Positions 43,090 through 51,003 of a DNA stretch of 64,000 bases are shown here, in pieces (positions within the stretch are counted from its first letter, which is position 1; each line of letters begins with the position of its first letter). The position numbers were made by a program, and so were the translations under genes. The stretch is from Pinibacter sp031553495 (GTDB taxonomy: Bacteria > Bacteroidota > Bacteroidia > Chitinophagales > Chitinophagaceae), in the NCBI GenBank assembly GCA_031553495.1, contig JAVBLN010000014.1, forward strand, positions 62,001-126,000, written 5' to 3'. The notes under the pieces are model-generated. The model was not told where the DNA came from. It worked only from the letters and a program-made list of their open reading frames with translations, and made no database searches.

Positions 43090-44907
43090 TTACTGAACAG
43101 TTGTCCAATATGGATTTTGAATTAGCTCAACCGATTTCCCGATTTCAGATTGCGGGATCGGCCACAAATACATGGCATCACGGAAATTATGTTTACGAAC
43201 ATTTACTATATCTATGGCTGTAATTTTATTTATTTTACCTCCTGTTTTTGGTTCGCGTGTTATTCGCATACCATGCATCATAGCATTCTCTGTTTTTGAG
43301 GCGGTTAACCATCTGCGTGTATCCCAAAACCAGTGCTCCTCAAATGCCAGTTCTATGCGTCTTTCATTATGAATAATTTCACGCATTTTTGCCTGGTCCA
43401 TACTGCCATCCAATCCATACAAATTATCAGCCCCAGGCTCTATACCGGCTCTTTGCCTAATAGCCTTAAGGGCATCATAAACTGCAGTAACCGGCCCGCT
43501 ATACTCGTTTAACGCCTCTGCATAATTCAACAACACTTCGGCATAACGCATAAGAGGCCAGCATAGATTATCGCCATGAACACAATTGCCTGATATATCG
43601 GGTTTCAGCATTTTATTGGTGTAATAACCTGTTGTTGTTCTTTTTCCGAAAGCATCTTGTCCGGCTTCCTGTCCGGACAATACGTATATTTCAACAGGAA
43701 TTCCCATATTTGGAACAAGACCATCATAGTACATCACTATTAATGACGAATCACGGATAATAGTAAACCCTAACCTGGGATCGCGGTTATCATAAGGTCT
43801 GCCGGGGTTATACCCAGAAGTAGGATCCGTAATTGCTTTCCCATTTTTCATAGGAAATGCATCAACAAGCTCCTGGTAAGGATATCCTCCGTTACCATTT
43901 CCTCCACGTGTTGGAGGTAGCCAGCATTGTTCAAAATCTTTCCGAGCATTGTGCTTGTTCATCTTCGCAAACAGGTATTCATAATTAACACGCTGGCAAA
44001 ATAAATCCTGGAAGGACGGAGTAAATTGACCCGAAACATAACTGGTTTGATCATGCAACTTAAATACACCCTGTCCCTGGCTTATTAAATAATATGCAGC
44101 ATCTAAAGCTTTTTTCCATCGCTCTTTATCTGCATTCAAATAACCTATCAGTGGCCTCACCTTTTCACCGGCGTTGGCATTATAATCATTATTACCATTA
44201 AAAAGCGGACTTGCAGCATAAAGTAAAACACGGGCCTTCAATGCATAACAGGAACCTTTTCCTACCCTGCCATACTCTACTCCCTGCTGCCGTAATGGAA
44301 GATCCAACGCAGCCGCCTCACATTCAGATACTATATAATCAACACATTCTTCGTAAGTATTGCGTTTAGCAGAAATGAAATCACTATCAGTATAAATTGT
44401 ATCTCCAATAATAGGAATGCCGCCATAATGCCTCAACAGAATTGAATAATACCAAGCCCTCAAAAACCTGGCTTCTGCTTTTGTTCTCCTCTTCAGGCTT
44501 TCATCAAATGGAATAACAGGTAAATGCTTAAAATACTGATTCACCGCCCGAATTTGTGCATAACTATTTGACCATGCATCACTACTAACAATACTTGCCG
44601 ATATAGAACCGGTGGCAAATGCCAAAGAAGTAGCTGAAGTTCCACTTTTTGGAACATCAGACTCTGTTGATGCCGCATCTAATCCTCCATTATTATCAAA
44701 CCTGGTTGGACTAAAACTAAAACCAACATTTATATAAATGTTGTTGAGGAAGTTCATTGCATAGGCACTGTCCGAAAAAACAGTAGCCTCATCTAGGCTG
44801 GAGGTAGTCGTTTGCTCCAAAAAGCCCTTCTTAGAACAAGACGACATAGCAATGGAAAAGCATAAAAGACTGACAAATGCAATCAGAGCTACGGAAGCTT
44901 TTTTCAT
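43090..44907 (-). CDS. SusD/RagB-family lipoprotein (D1), first gene of its operon
   Basis: 605 residues from ATG 44907; a TTG three codons earlier is not favoured. The signal ends FSIAMSSCSKKG with Cys as lipidation site. SusD features: RTKAEARFLRAWYYSILLRH, YGGIPIIGD, GSCYALKARVLLYAASPLF, HNERRIELAFEEHWFWDTRR and a C-terminal WPIPQSEI. Normally SusC comes first, but here the operon opens with SusD and about 800 bases of repeat-rich DNA lie upstream. So either it partners C1 or C2 further down, or its own SusC was lost. Confidence 0.92.
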   Translation of the reverse strand: MKKASVALIAFVSLLCFSIAMSSCSKKGFLEQTTTSSLDEATVFSDSAYAMNFLNNIYINVGFSFSPTRFDNNGGLDAASTESDVPKSGTSATSLAFATGSISASIVSSDAWSNSYAQIRAVNQYFKHLPVIPFDESLKRRTKAEARFLRAWYYSILLRHYGGIPIIGDTIYTDSDFISAKRNTYEECVDYIVSECEAAALDLPLRQQGVEYGRVGKGSCYALKARVLLYAASPLFNGNNDYNANAGEKVRPLIGYLNADKERWKKALDAAYYLISQGQGVFKLHDQTSYVSGQFTPSFQDLFCQRVNYEYLFAKMNKHNARKDFEQCWLPPTRGGNGNGGYPYQELVDAFPMKNGKAITDPTSGYNPGRPYDNRDPRLGFTIIRDSSLIVMYYDGLVPNMGIPVEIYVLSGQEAGQDAFGKRTTTGYYTNKMLKPDISGNCVHGDNLCWPLMRYAEVLLNYAEALNEYSGPVTAVYDALKAIRQRAGIEPGADNLYGLDGSMDQAKMREIIHNERRIELAFEEHWFWDTRRWLTASKTENAMMHGMRITREPKTGGKINKITAIDIVNVRKHNFRDAMYLWPIPQSEIGKSVELIQNPYWTTVQ

Positions 44908-44995
44908 ATTGCGCAATTAATTTAATAATAACATTAATCTTAACTTGCAAAACCGTTTTTGCGAAGCGTTAAAAAATGATTCTATCAAAGTATGT

Positions 44996-45023
44996 GTCAC
45001 TTAAACAAAAGATAACCGCTATT
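44996..45023 (-). promoter_or_regulatory. Putative LacI-type operator or shared control element, upstream of SusD D1
   Basis: GTCACTTAAACAAAAGATAA then CCGCTATT. It agrees with 56127-56154 at 22 of 28 positions without gaps. It lies about 90 bases before the D1 start. The second site contains the palindrome AGCGATTACCGCT. The only LacI-type gene in the window is next to the second site. Confidence 0.5.
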
Positions 45024-45233
45024 CATTTTTAAGATTTTTTTATAAGTTGGGAAAATTGCTGCCGTTTTTTTCATTTTGTGAATTTTTCGAATATTTACAA
45101 AGAGGTGTTTATTTAACCTGGCAGATCCTCACAATCAATCTTTTTTGCCAAAAATATTTGGGACCACTATAGTAATATTCACAAAGCCCCTCATTATTCT
45201 AATGCAGGCCAGGCAAAAGCGACAATTTTTTAT

Positions 45234-45299
45234 GGTACCGGCAGTTGTTTTTCATGGCATCATCGTTGTGTCACTCACTTGTACGGTAGGAATGCTATT
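45234..45299 (+). repeat. Dispersed repeat arm 14 (plus, CATGGCATCA outer part)
   Basis: GGTACCGGCAGTTGTTTTTC, ATGGCATCATC, core GTTGTGTCACTCACTTGTAC, GGTAGGAATGCTATT. Same outer part as arm 7. Followed inward by modules A and C; partner is arm 15. Confidence 0.92.
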
Positions 45300-45304
45300 C
45301 AACA

Positions 45305-45400
45305 AGTTATGAGTTATGAGTTTTGAGTTTTGAGTGCTTTTGTTTTTGCCTGCAATCAGTGTTTTAAGCATTCTCAATTCTCCACTCTCAATTCACAATT
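45305..45400 (+). repeat. Inner module A (GAGTTAT/GAGTTTT heptamers and tail), copy 1
   Basis: ATGAGTTATGAGTTTTGAGT then GCTTTTGTTTTTGCCTGCAA, AAGCATTCTCAATTCTCCAC. Heptamer units followed by a fixed tail. Other copies at 53327-53425 and, inverted, 57405-57507. Confidence 0.85.
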
Positions 45401-45406
45401 TATTTA

Positions 45407-45587
45407 AACCACAAGGTTCACTAGGAAAGCACAAGGCACACAAGAGTTGGTAACAATTCAGCAAACCCTTGTGTACCTTGAGCCTCTATTGTGCCCCTTG
45501 TAGTTAAACAATGGTGCTGTTCGACATGTTAGCGCCAGGTGCGGAATAAACAATTAAAATAACTGTCTACTTTTTTCAGGACGTGAC
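45407..45587 (+). repeat. Inner module C (AACCACAAGG...), copy 2
   Basis: AACCACAAGGTTCACTAGGA, GCACAAGGCACACAAG and ACAATGGTGCTGTTCGACAT, then TTTTTTCAGGACGTGAC. Matches 24591-24771 along its length; the hairpin arms have diverged more than the tail. Confidence 0.9.
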
Positions 45588-45601
45588 GGTATTTATTGCC
45601 G

Positions 45602-45654
45602 AATAAAATTACTACAGCACAAGAGTGCGACGCAACGGCTGCTCCATAGTAATT
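45602..45654 (-). repeat. Dispersed repeat arm 15 (minus, variant core)
   Basis: AATAAAATTACTACAGCACA, AGAGTGCGACGCAACGGCTG, CTCCATAGTAATTCAA. Hybrid: inner end as in arm 13, core as in arm 10. Confidence 0.75.
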
Positions 45655-45707
45655 CAAATGTTGGGCTCATAATAAAAGCAAATATTAAATAGGGCTTTTA
45701 TCAACAT

Positions 45708-46685
45708 CTACTTCATCTTCTGTTTCTTTACTCCTTCCGTCGTAATCACAATAGGTTTTATAAAACCGTTTTCGTCAAAATACATCTCATCAATGCAGGT
45801 TTCGCGATCATCGCGATGCTTTTCAGTAAGCGGTCTGCGGTGATAAACAATATACCATTTATCCTTGCCGGGCACATGAATAATGGAATTATGCCCTGCT
45901 CCGGTGGCTACCGCAGGATTTTGCTGTAATATTTTTCCAATTCGTGTATACGGCCCCGTTATGCTGTCTGCTATTGCATAGGACACCGAATAATTAGGCA
46001 GGCCCCACCCGCCTTCCGACCACATAAAATAATATTTTCCATTTCGCTTAAACACAAAAGGCCCTTCCACATAATTATCCGGCGTTATTTCCTTAAATGT
46101 TTCGCCATCTGCAAATGGAATAAAACCGGTAAAATCATCTTTTAATTGCACAATGTTGCAATGCCTCCAACCTCCGTAAATCATATAATATTTTCCATCA
46201 TCATCGCGAAACACAAACTGATCAATCGGTTGGGCTCCATTGTAAAACTTATCAATTAGCGGTTTGCCAAGGTAGTCTTTATAAGGGCCGCCGGGCTTAT
46301 CTGCCACAGCAACACCTATGCCGCCATAGGCATCATTGTTTTGAATGTCGTTCGCGGCGAAAAAGAAATAATAGCGCTTATCTTTTTCTATAATTGCCGG
46401 CGCCCACATTGCGTACTTAGCCCACTTTATAGCGGATGAATCAAAAATACGACTATGCTTTTTCCAGTTCACCAAATCGCGGGAAGAAAACGCGTCAAAA
46501 AAAACCTGCTTCTCATATACATCGGAACAGGTGGGAAAAATCCAATACTCTTTTCCAAAAACGGCTGCTTCCGGATCGGCATACCGGCCGGGAAACACAG
46601 GATTGTTAACTTTCTTTTGCTGTTGCGAAAATGATACGGATGCAATTATAAAAATACAAGTAATAAAGAGGAACTCTTTTTTCAT
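45708..46685 (-). CDS. GH43-family glycosidase
   Basis: 325 residues from ATG 46685; the longer frame begins in non-signal sequence. Signal peptide MKKEFLFITCIFIIASVSFS. Five-bladed beta-propeller signs: NPVFPGRYADPEAAVFGKEY with the catalytic-base Asp in YADPE, WAPAIIEKDKRYYFFFAAND, a third acid in GAQPIDQFVFRDDDGKYYMI, and the general-acid Glu in YVEGPFVFKRNGKYYFMWSE. GH43 acts on arabinose-, xylose- or galactose-containing side chains; specificity is unknown. It lies 101 bases after the GH2 stop, same strand, probably co-transcribed. Confidence 0.85.
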   Translation of the reverse strand: MKKEFLFITCIFIIASVSFSQQQKKVNNPVFPGRYADPEAAVFGKEYWIFPTCSDVYEKQVFFDAFSSRDLVNWKKHSRIFDSSAIKWAKYAMWAPAIIEKDKRYYFFFAANDIQNNDAYGGIGVAVADKPGGPYKDYLGKPLIDKFYNGAQPIDQFVFRDDDGKYYMIYGGWRHCNIVQLKDDFTGFIPFADGETFKEITPDNYVEGPFVFKRNGKYYFMWSEGGWGLPNYSVSYAIADSITGPYTRIGKILQQNPAVATGAGHNSIIHVPGKDKWYIVYHRRPLTEKHRDDRETCIDEMYFDENGFIKPIVITTEGVKKQKMK

Positions 46686-46786
46686 AGCAATAACGAATTT
46701 GTAATAAAAACTTCTTTGAATGCAAACATAATGAAATGACGCTGGCCTGCATACACCATTACTCGCCACTCACAATACATCACTCA

Positions 46787-49708
46787 TCACTTATTATACG
46801 GTTCCACCAAAAGTTTGTACTTTCCGTCTTTCAGCAGTTTTGAATCAAAAGTAATCTCAATATTTTTACTTTCTCCTTTCAGCAAAGTGAAGTAATTATC
46901 GTTCATCAACGCTGGCAATATTCTTTCGCCATCGGCTGCACGAACCGCCTGCACACGCACAGCAAAAGCTATGCTTTTAGAAGAGTTTGTAATCACCGCT
47001 TGTATAGTGCTCTGCCCATCTCTTGTAAATATGTTGGAACCGGTTTTCAGCCGCGCAGCAGGTAGTGTATTCAATGCGGTGTAATCACCGGATTTATTGC
47101 TGCGCCAATAAAAATTATCCGATACTGCTTTACCTGAGTTATCAGTTAATTGCAACTTTATAAAATGTACATCTGTAATGGCCGATGCAGTCCGCTTCTT
47201 ACCATACACTTCCATTTCATAAATGGAATAACCCCAGTTTAATGCACGTTTAATGCCTTGCATTTTTATATAACGTGCAACAATAGACGAAAAATTGATT
47301 TGATCCATTCCGCCCTTTCCATCTGCAGTTTCATAAATATCTTTCCAGTTTTGAGCATCGTCTGAAACCTGCAGTTTATAAGCCTTCGCATGAGCCGATT
47401 CCCAATTGATAATAATAGTTGACATTTCTTTTGGTTCGCCCAAATCAATATACACCCACTCATTATCAGAATAATTGCTACTCCACCTGCTGCCGGTGTT
47501 TCCATCAGATACAGCATTTGCATCACCCGCATCTTTTGAAACCGAAGAAGCATATGCCTTTTTTCCGAAAGCCATATTATCAATTGCGAAGTTCAAACTG
47601 AATGCATCTGTTGTAGCATTTGCGGCCGCATTCAGGGTAGTAGTTTTTCCATACTGTTTTACTTCCGTTCCATCCAGGTTGTAAATGGAGGCTTTAACAG
47701 TAAGATTGTTCAAAGTATTTAATGTAGTGTTCACAACTTTTATTGAATTATCGGCATAGCTCCATTGTACATGCACAGGCTCGCAAGCTTTCTTCACGCC
47801 CCAATAAGCGCCGTTCAAATCGTAGTAGTAATCATAAGTTTGCCACACAAACGAAGGATAAGCGGACTGACTCATCCACGTCATTACACCGGAAGCATCA
47901 TTCCACATGTGATGTTGCCAGCCTTCATACAATGCCTTGTTGGTTTCTATATTTACCAGTTGCGCTTTACGGCAAAAATCTTGTATGCCTGTAGCCTCAC
48001 CGTAACTAGTATTTATTGTTGAGAAATAATTATCGGGACCTCCATTGGCAGCGGATTTACCAAAGAAATGCTTATTCCACATTTCATTTCTTGGCCACCA
48101 GCAAGTATCCGGCATAAATTTTTTAAAGCTCTCAAATGTAGTAAACACTGCCGTTCCAATCTCCGTGCGGAAACCCCAGCCAGGATCGCCGCCAAAACCA
48201 CCGGGATATTTTGTAAAATACCATTTAGGATGAAAGTTAGTCCACGGGCCACTTCCGGTTAGCGCGTCACTATGCGAATTGGCCTGGTACCAACGGTCGC
48301 CTGCATCAAAGGCGTTTACATTTTCACGTAACCAACCGTTCAAAGGGGGAAGCGGATAACCTTCATTATCGCCACACCAAACGGCAATGCAAGGATGATT
48401 TCGCAACCGAATAATTTTTTCTACAGCATTTCTATTAAACGCAAAAACATCGGTTGGCAAATTAGGGTGAGAGTTCAGCCAAAAATCGTCCCACACCATA
48501 ATACCGTATTTATCACATGCTTCATAAAACTCTTCATCAGTGGTGGAGCCAATCCAGTTGCGGATCATATTATAGTTCATCTCTTTGTGCAGCTTAATTT
48601 TCAGATCATACTCTTCGCCGCGGCAACGTAATAAATATTCACTCATACCCCAGTTTCCACCCTTTCCATATATTCTTTCTCCATTTATGCTTATATGAAA
48701 TACGCCACCAATTGTGTCGTAACTGTATTTCTTTATTCCAAACTTAATTTGCTTTTCGTCAGATACGGTTCCATTAACACTGTATTGTAAGTTGCAAGTA
48801 TACATATTCGGTTCTCCATAACCGTTAGGCCACCATAATTTAGGATCTCTTATATACAACTGTTTTATTCTTGCAGAATCAAAATACAAACTACGAGACT
48901 GACCGGCGTTGAGTTTTACTTTTTCAGTAAACTGTACGTTACCCGGATTAATGGTGCAGGTTACTACCCCGTCCTGAACTTTACCGGAATTATTTTTTAC
49001 ATCCATTCTTATCGAAACCGCAGCTTCTTTTTTTGAAGAAACATCTGTTCTAATCCATGGATCACTAATAGTTACACCGTTTGTAATAGTGAGATATACA
49101 TCATCCGTAATACCGTTTAGCAGGCCAGGCACAGAAGGCATCCAATCCCAACCATCACTTGAAATATAAGTGGGACTAGCCAGATTTGGAACAGGCAGCG
49201 TGGGCCAGTAAACCAACACAGCCAATACATTTGTGCCACCCGGCTTCAGTAAATGAGTTATATCAAAATTACCACGATGCATGAAGCCATCCAGCAAGCC
49301 AAGATATGTACCATTGAAATAAATTTCACCCTTTCTGTTGATCCCTTCAAAATGCAACCATACTTTATTATCGCTGTTCAACTGAGGAGTTGCGAATGTT
49401 GTTCTATACCAAAAGTTGCGGTTATATTTTGATTTATCTACCTTATAAATATTGTCTCCAAAGTTCGGATCCTTCTCAATTCCCGCTTCCACATAAGATG
49501 TGAAAACAGCGCCTGGCACAATCGCTTTTACCCAACCGGCGGCGCTATAATCCGGTTGATACATTCTTACACTATCCTTCCCTACCTCGCTTTGCGGCTT
49601 CAACAACCATTGCACACTTTCGACATTACTGTTAAGTGACATTTTCCTCTGTGCATACAACTGCAATCCGAAAATCACCAACAGGGTTAATAATGTGTAT
49701 TTTTTCAT
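46787..49708 (-). CDS. GH2 beta-mannosidase/exo-glucosaminidase-like enzyme with F5/8 type C domain
   Basis: 973 residues. Signal MKKYTLLTLLVIFGLQLYAQ. The N-terminal sugar-binding sandwich (NRNFWYRTTFATPQLNSDNK, VWLHFEGINRKGEIYFNG) and immunoglobulin-like domains precede the barrel. The acid/base Glu is in IAVWCGDNEGYPLPP near residue 447, nearer to the NEx motif of mannosylglycoprotein endo-beta-mannosidases than to beta-galactosidases. Residues about 714-831 form an F5/8 type C (CBM32-like) domain (VSDGNTGSRWSSNYSDNEWV) spliced between glycosidase segments. Beside GH130 and GH92 it suggests action on beta-mannosyl links of N-glycan cores. Confidence 0.85.
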   Translation of the reverse strand: MKKYTLLTLLVIFGLQLYAQRKMSLNSNVESVQWLLKPQSEVGKDSVRMYQPDYSAAGWVKAIVPGAVFTSYVEAGIEKDPNFGDNIYKVDKSKYNRNFWYRTTFATPQLNSDNKVWLHFEGINRKGEIYFNGTYLGLLDGFMHRGNFDITHLLKPGGTNVLAVLVYWPTLPVPNLASPTYISSDGWDWMPSVPGLLNGITDDVYLTITNGVTISDPWIRTDVSSKKEAAVSIRMDVKNNSGKVQDGVVTCTINPGNVQFTEKVKLNAGQSRSLYFDSARIKQLYIRDPKLWWPNGYGEPNMYTCNLQYSVNGTVSDEKQIKFGIKKYSYDTIGGVFHISINGERIYGKGGNWGMSEYLLRCRGEEYDLKIKLHKEMNYNMIRNWIGSTTDEEFYEACDKYGIMVWDDFWLNSHPNLPTDVFAFNRNAVEKIIRLRNHPCIAVWCGDNEGYPLPPLNGWLRENVNAFDAGDRWYQANSHSDALTGSGPWTNFHPKWYFTKYPGGFGGDPGWGFRTEIGTAVFTTFESFKKFMPDTCWWPRNEMWNKHFFGKSAANGGPDNYFSTINTSYGEATGIQDFCRKAQLVNIETNKALYEGWQHHMWNDASGVMTWMSQSAYPSFVWQTYDYYYDLNGAYWGVKKACEPVHVQWSYADNSIKVVNTTLNTLNNLTVKASIYNLDGTEVKQYGKTTTLNAAANATTDAFSLNFAIDNMAFGKKAYASSVSKDAGDANAVSDGNTGSRWSSNYSDNEWVYIDLGEPKEMSTIIINWESAHAKAYKLQVSDDAQNWKDIYETADGKGGMDQINFSSIVARYIKMQGIKRALNWGYSIYEMEVYGKKRTASAITDVHFIKLQLTDNSGKAVSDNFYWRSNKSGDYTALNTLPAARLKTGSNIFTRDGQSTIQAVITNSSKSIAFAVRVQAVRAADGERILPALMNDNYFTLLKGESKNIEITFDSKLLKDGKYKLLVEPYNK

Positions 49709-49813
49709 GCTCTACATTTAATACAATTAATAATTAATAATGAATAATTAATAAAATTGTGTTTAGCACTAACCTTACTTATTGCTTGTGAAATACAGTT
49801 GCAATTCAATAAT

Positions 49814-50935
49814 TCAATGATTCGCCACTGCAACTCCAACTCTTGAATCGGCGCAACCATAATACAAAAACCATTGATTCTTATTATACACCAATCCTTC
49901 GATAAACACAGTGCCGGCAGGATATTGGCCGCTTTTCTCAAAAGAGGCTTCAGGTATAAAGAAGGGTTTATCGAGCCGGTCAATTACCTTTTCAGGATTT
50001 TTTTTGCTGAATAAAACCTGCCCGGCACAATACGCGTTGGATGTATAATTTTTGTCGCCTTTATCACCGGCAGCATTTTTACCGTTATACATCAACACAA
50101 TTCCTTTTTTTGTTATAACAGCAGGAGGGCCACATTCAGTAAGCTCACTATCAAAATAACCATCACGTGGTGTTATCAATGGCTTCAGGCTTTCGTTCTC
50201 ATCCACTACAGGCGTCCAGTTTATAAGATCGCCGGAAGTGGCCGCATACACTGCTTTTTCTCCCCAGTACATCCAATATTTTCCTTTCAATTTGGCAATC
50301 ACCAAATTGCCATTCTTTAGCTTGGTAAAAATAGAAGCCGACTTTGTAGCCTCATTATAAAACTTTCCATTATAAGCATTCTTAAATGCGGGGCCATGTT
50401 TCTTCCAGTTAACAAGATCGGTAGATGTAGCCACCGCAAGACGCGGCACTTTATTATTCCACTGTGTATACATCATTACATACATTCCATTTTCGGTTAT
50501 AGCTACTCGTGGGTCTTCGCATCCGCCGCGCCATTCCATTTCCTGCTGGTCGTCTTTTGCCGGAAATAAAACCGGAGCATTTTTCCGTTTCATTTCAATT
50601 CCATTATCACTTTCAGCATAACCGATCCGCGAAGTGCGGCCACCAATGCCTATGCCGGATTTATCTTCCGCACGGTATAAAACAACAATTTTTCCATCCT
50701 TTACAGCGGCTGCCGGATTGAAAGTATCGTTGGATTCCCAATCAACCATACGACCATACATTTCACAAAAAAATCTTGTAGTTGTATCGGGAGCAATAAC
50801 AGGTTTGTCTTGTTGCGGTCTCGTAAATGGCCCTATGGCCCATGAAGGCAAGTCCTTTGTTGTTTGCGCTACCGAAGGCAACACTATACACGCAATTGCC
50901 ACAGCAAAACAAACGTTGCAAAATATGTTATTCAT
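49814..50935 (-). CDS. GH130-family mannoside phosphorylase/hydrolase
   Basis: 373 residues from ATG 50935 (MNNIFCNVCFAVAIACIVLP, signal peptide, cleavage near SVAQ); upstream in-frame ATGs at 50944 and 50959 add a non-signal segment. Beta-propeller with FNPAAAVKDGKIVVLYRAED, SRIGYAESDNGI and RGGCEDPRVAITENGMYVMM, standard GH130 motifs. A secreted GH130 is more likely a beta-1,2-mannosidase than a phosphorylase, since phosphate and a cytoplasmic place are needed for the latter. It lies between GH2 and GH92. Confidence 0.85.
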   Translation of the reverse strand: MNNIFCNVCFAVAIACIVLPSVAQTTKDLPSWAIGPFTRPQQDKPVIAPDTTTRFFCEMYGRMVDWESNDTFNPAAAVKDGKIVVLYRAEDKSGIGIGGRTSRIGYAESDNGIEMKRKNAPVLFPAKDDQQEMEWRGGCEDPRVAITENGMYVMMYTQWNNKVPRLAVATSTDLVNWKKHGPAFKNAYNGKFYNEATKSASIFTKLKNGNLVIAKLKGKYWMYWGEKAVYAATSGDLINWTPVVDENESLKPLITPRDGYFDSELTECGPPAVITKKGIVLMYNGKNAAGDKGDKNYTSNAYCAGQVLFSKKNPEKVIDRLDKPFFIPEASFEKSGQYPAGTVFIEGLVYNKNQWFLYYGCADSRVGVAVANH

Positions 50936-51003
50936 ATTGTACATTTTTAGCAAATTCATAAACTATAATTCCATAGGCTGAAAACTTCATTCACCTGTGA
51001 ACC

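Larger units (their letters stand above)
44908..45707. other. Intergenic region: operator-like motif plus repeat mosaic
   Basis: 800 bases without a gene. It has the shared 28-bp motif (44996-45023), then repeat arm 14, module A (45305-45400), module C (45407-45587) and variant arm 15. The D1 operon promoter must lie between the motif and 44907. Confidence 0.65.

Noticed and set aside
46747..46800. CACTCA/CATCACT heptamer-like text at the GH2 stop as a further module A copy
   Set aside because: Too short and without the module's fixed tail; noted only as similar low-complexity text.
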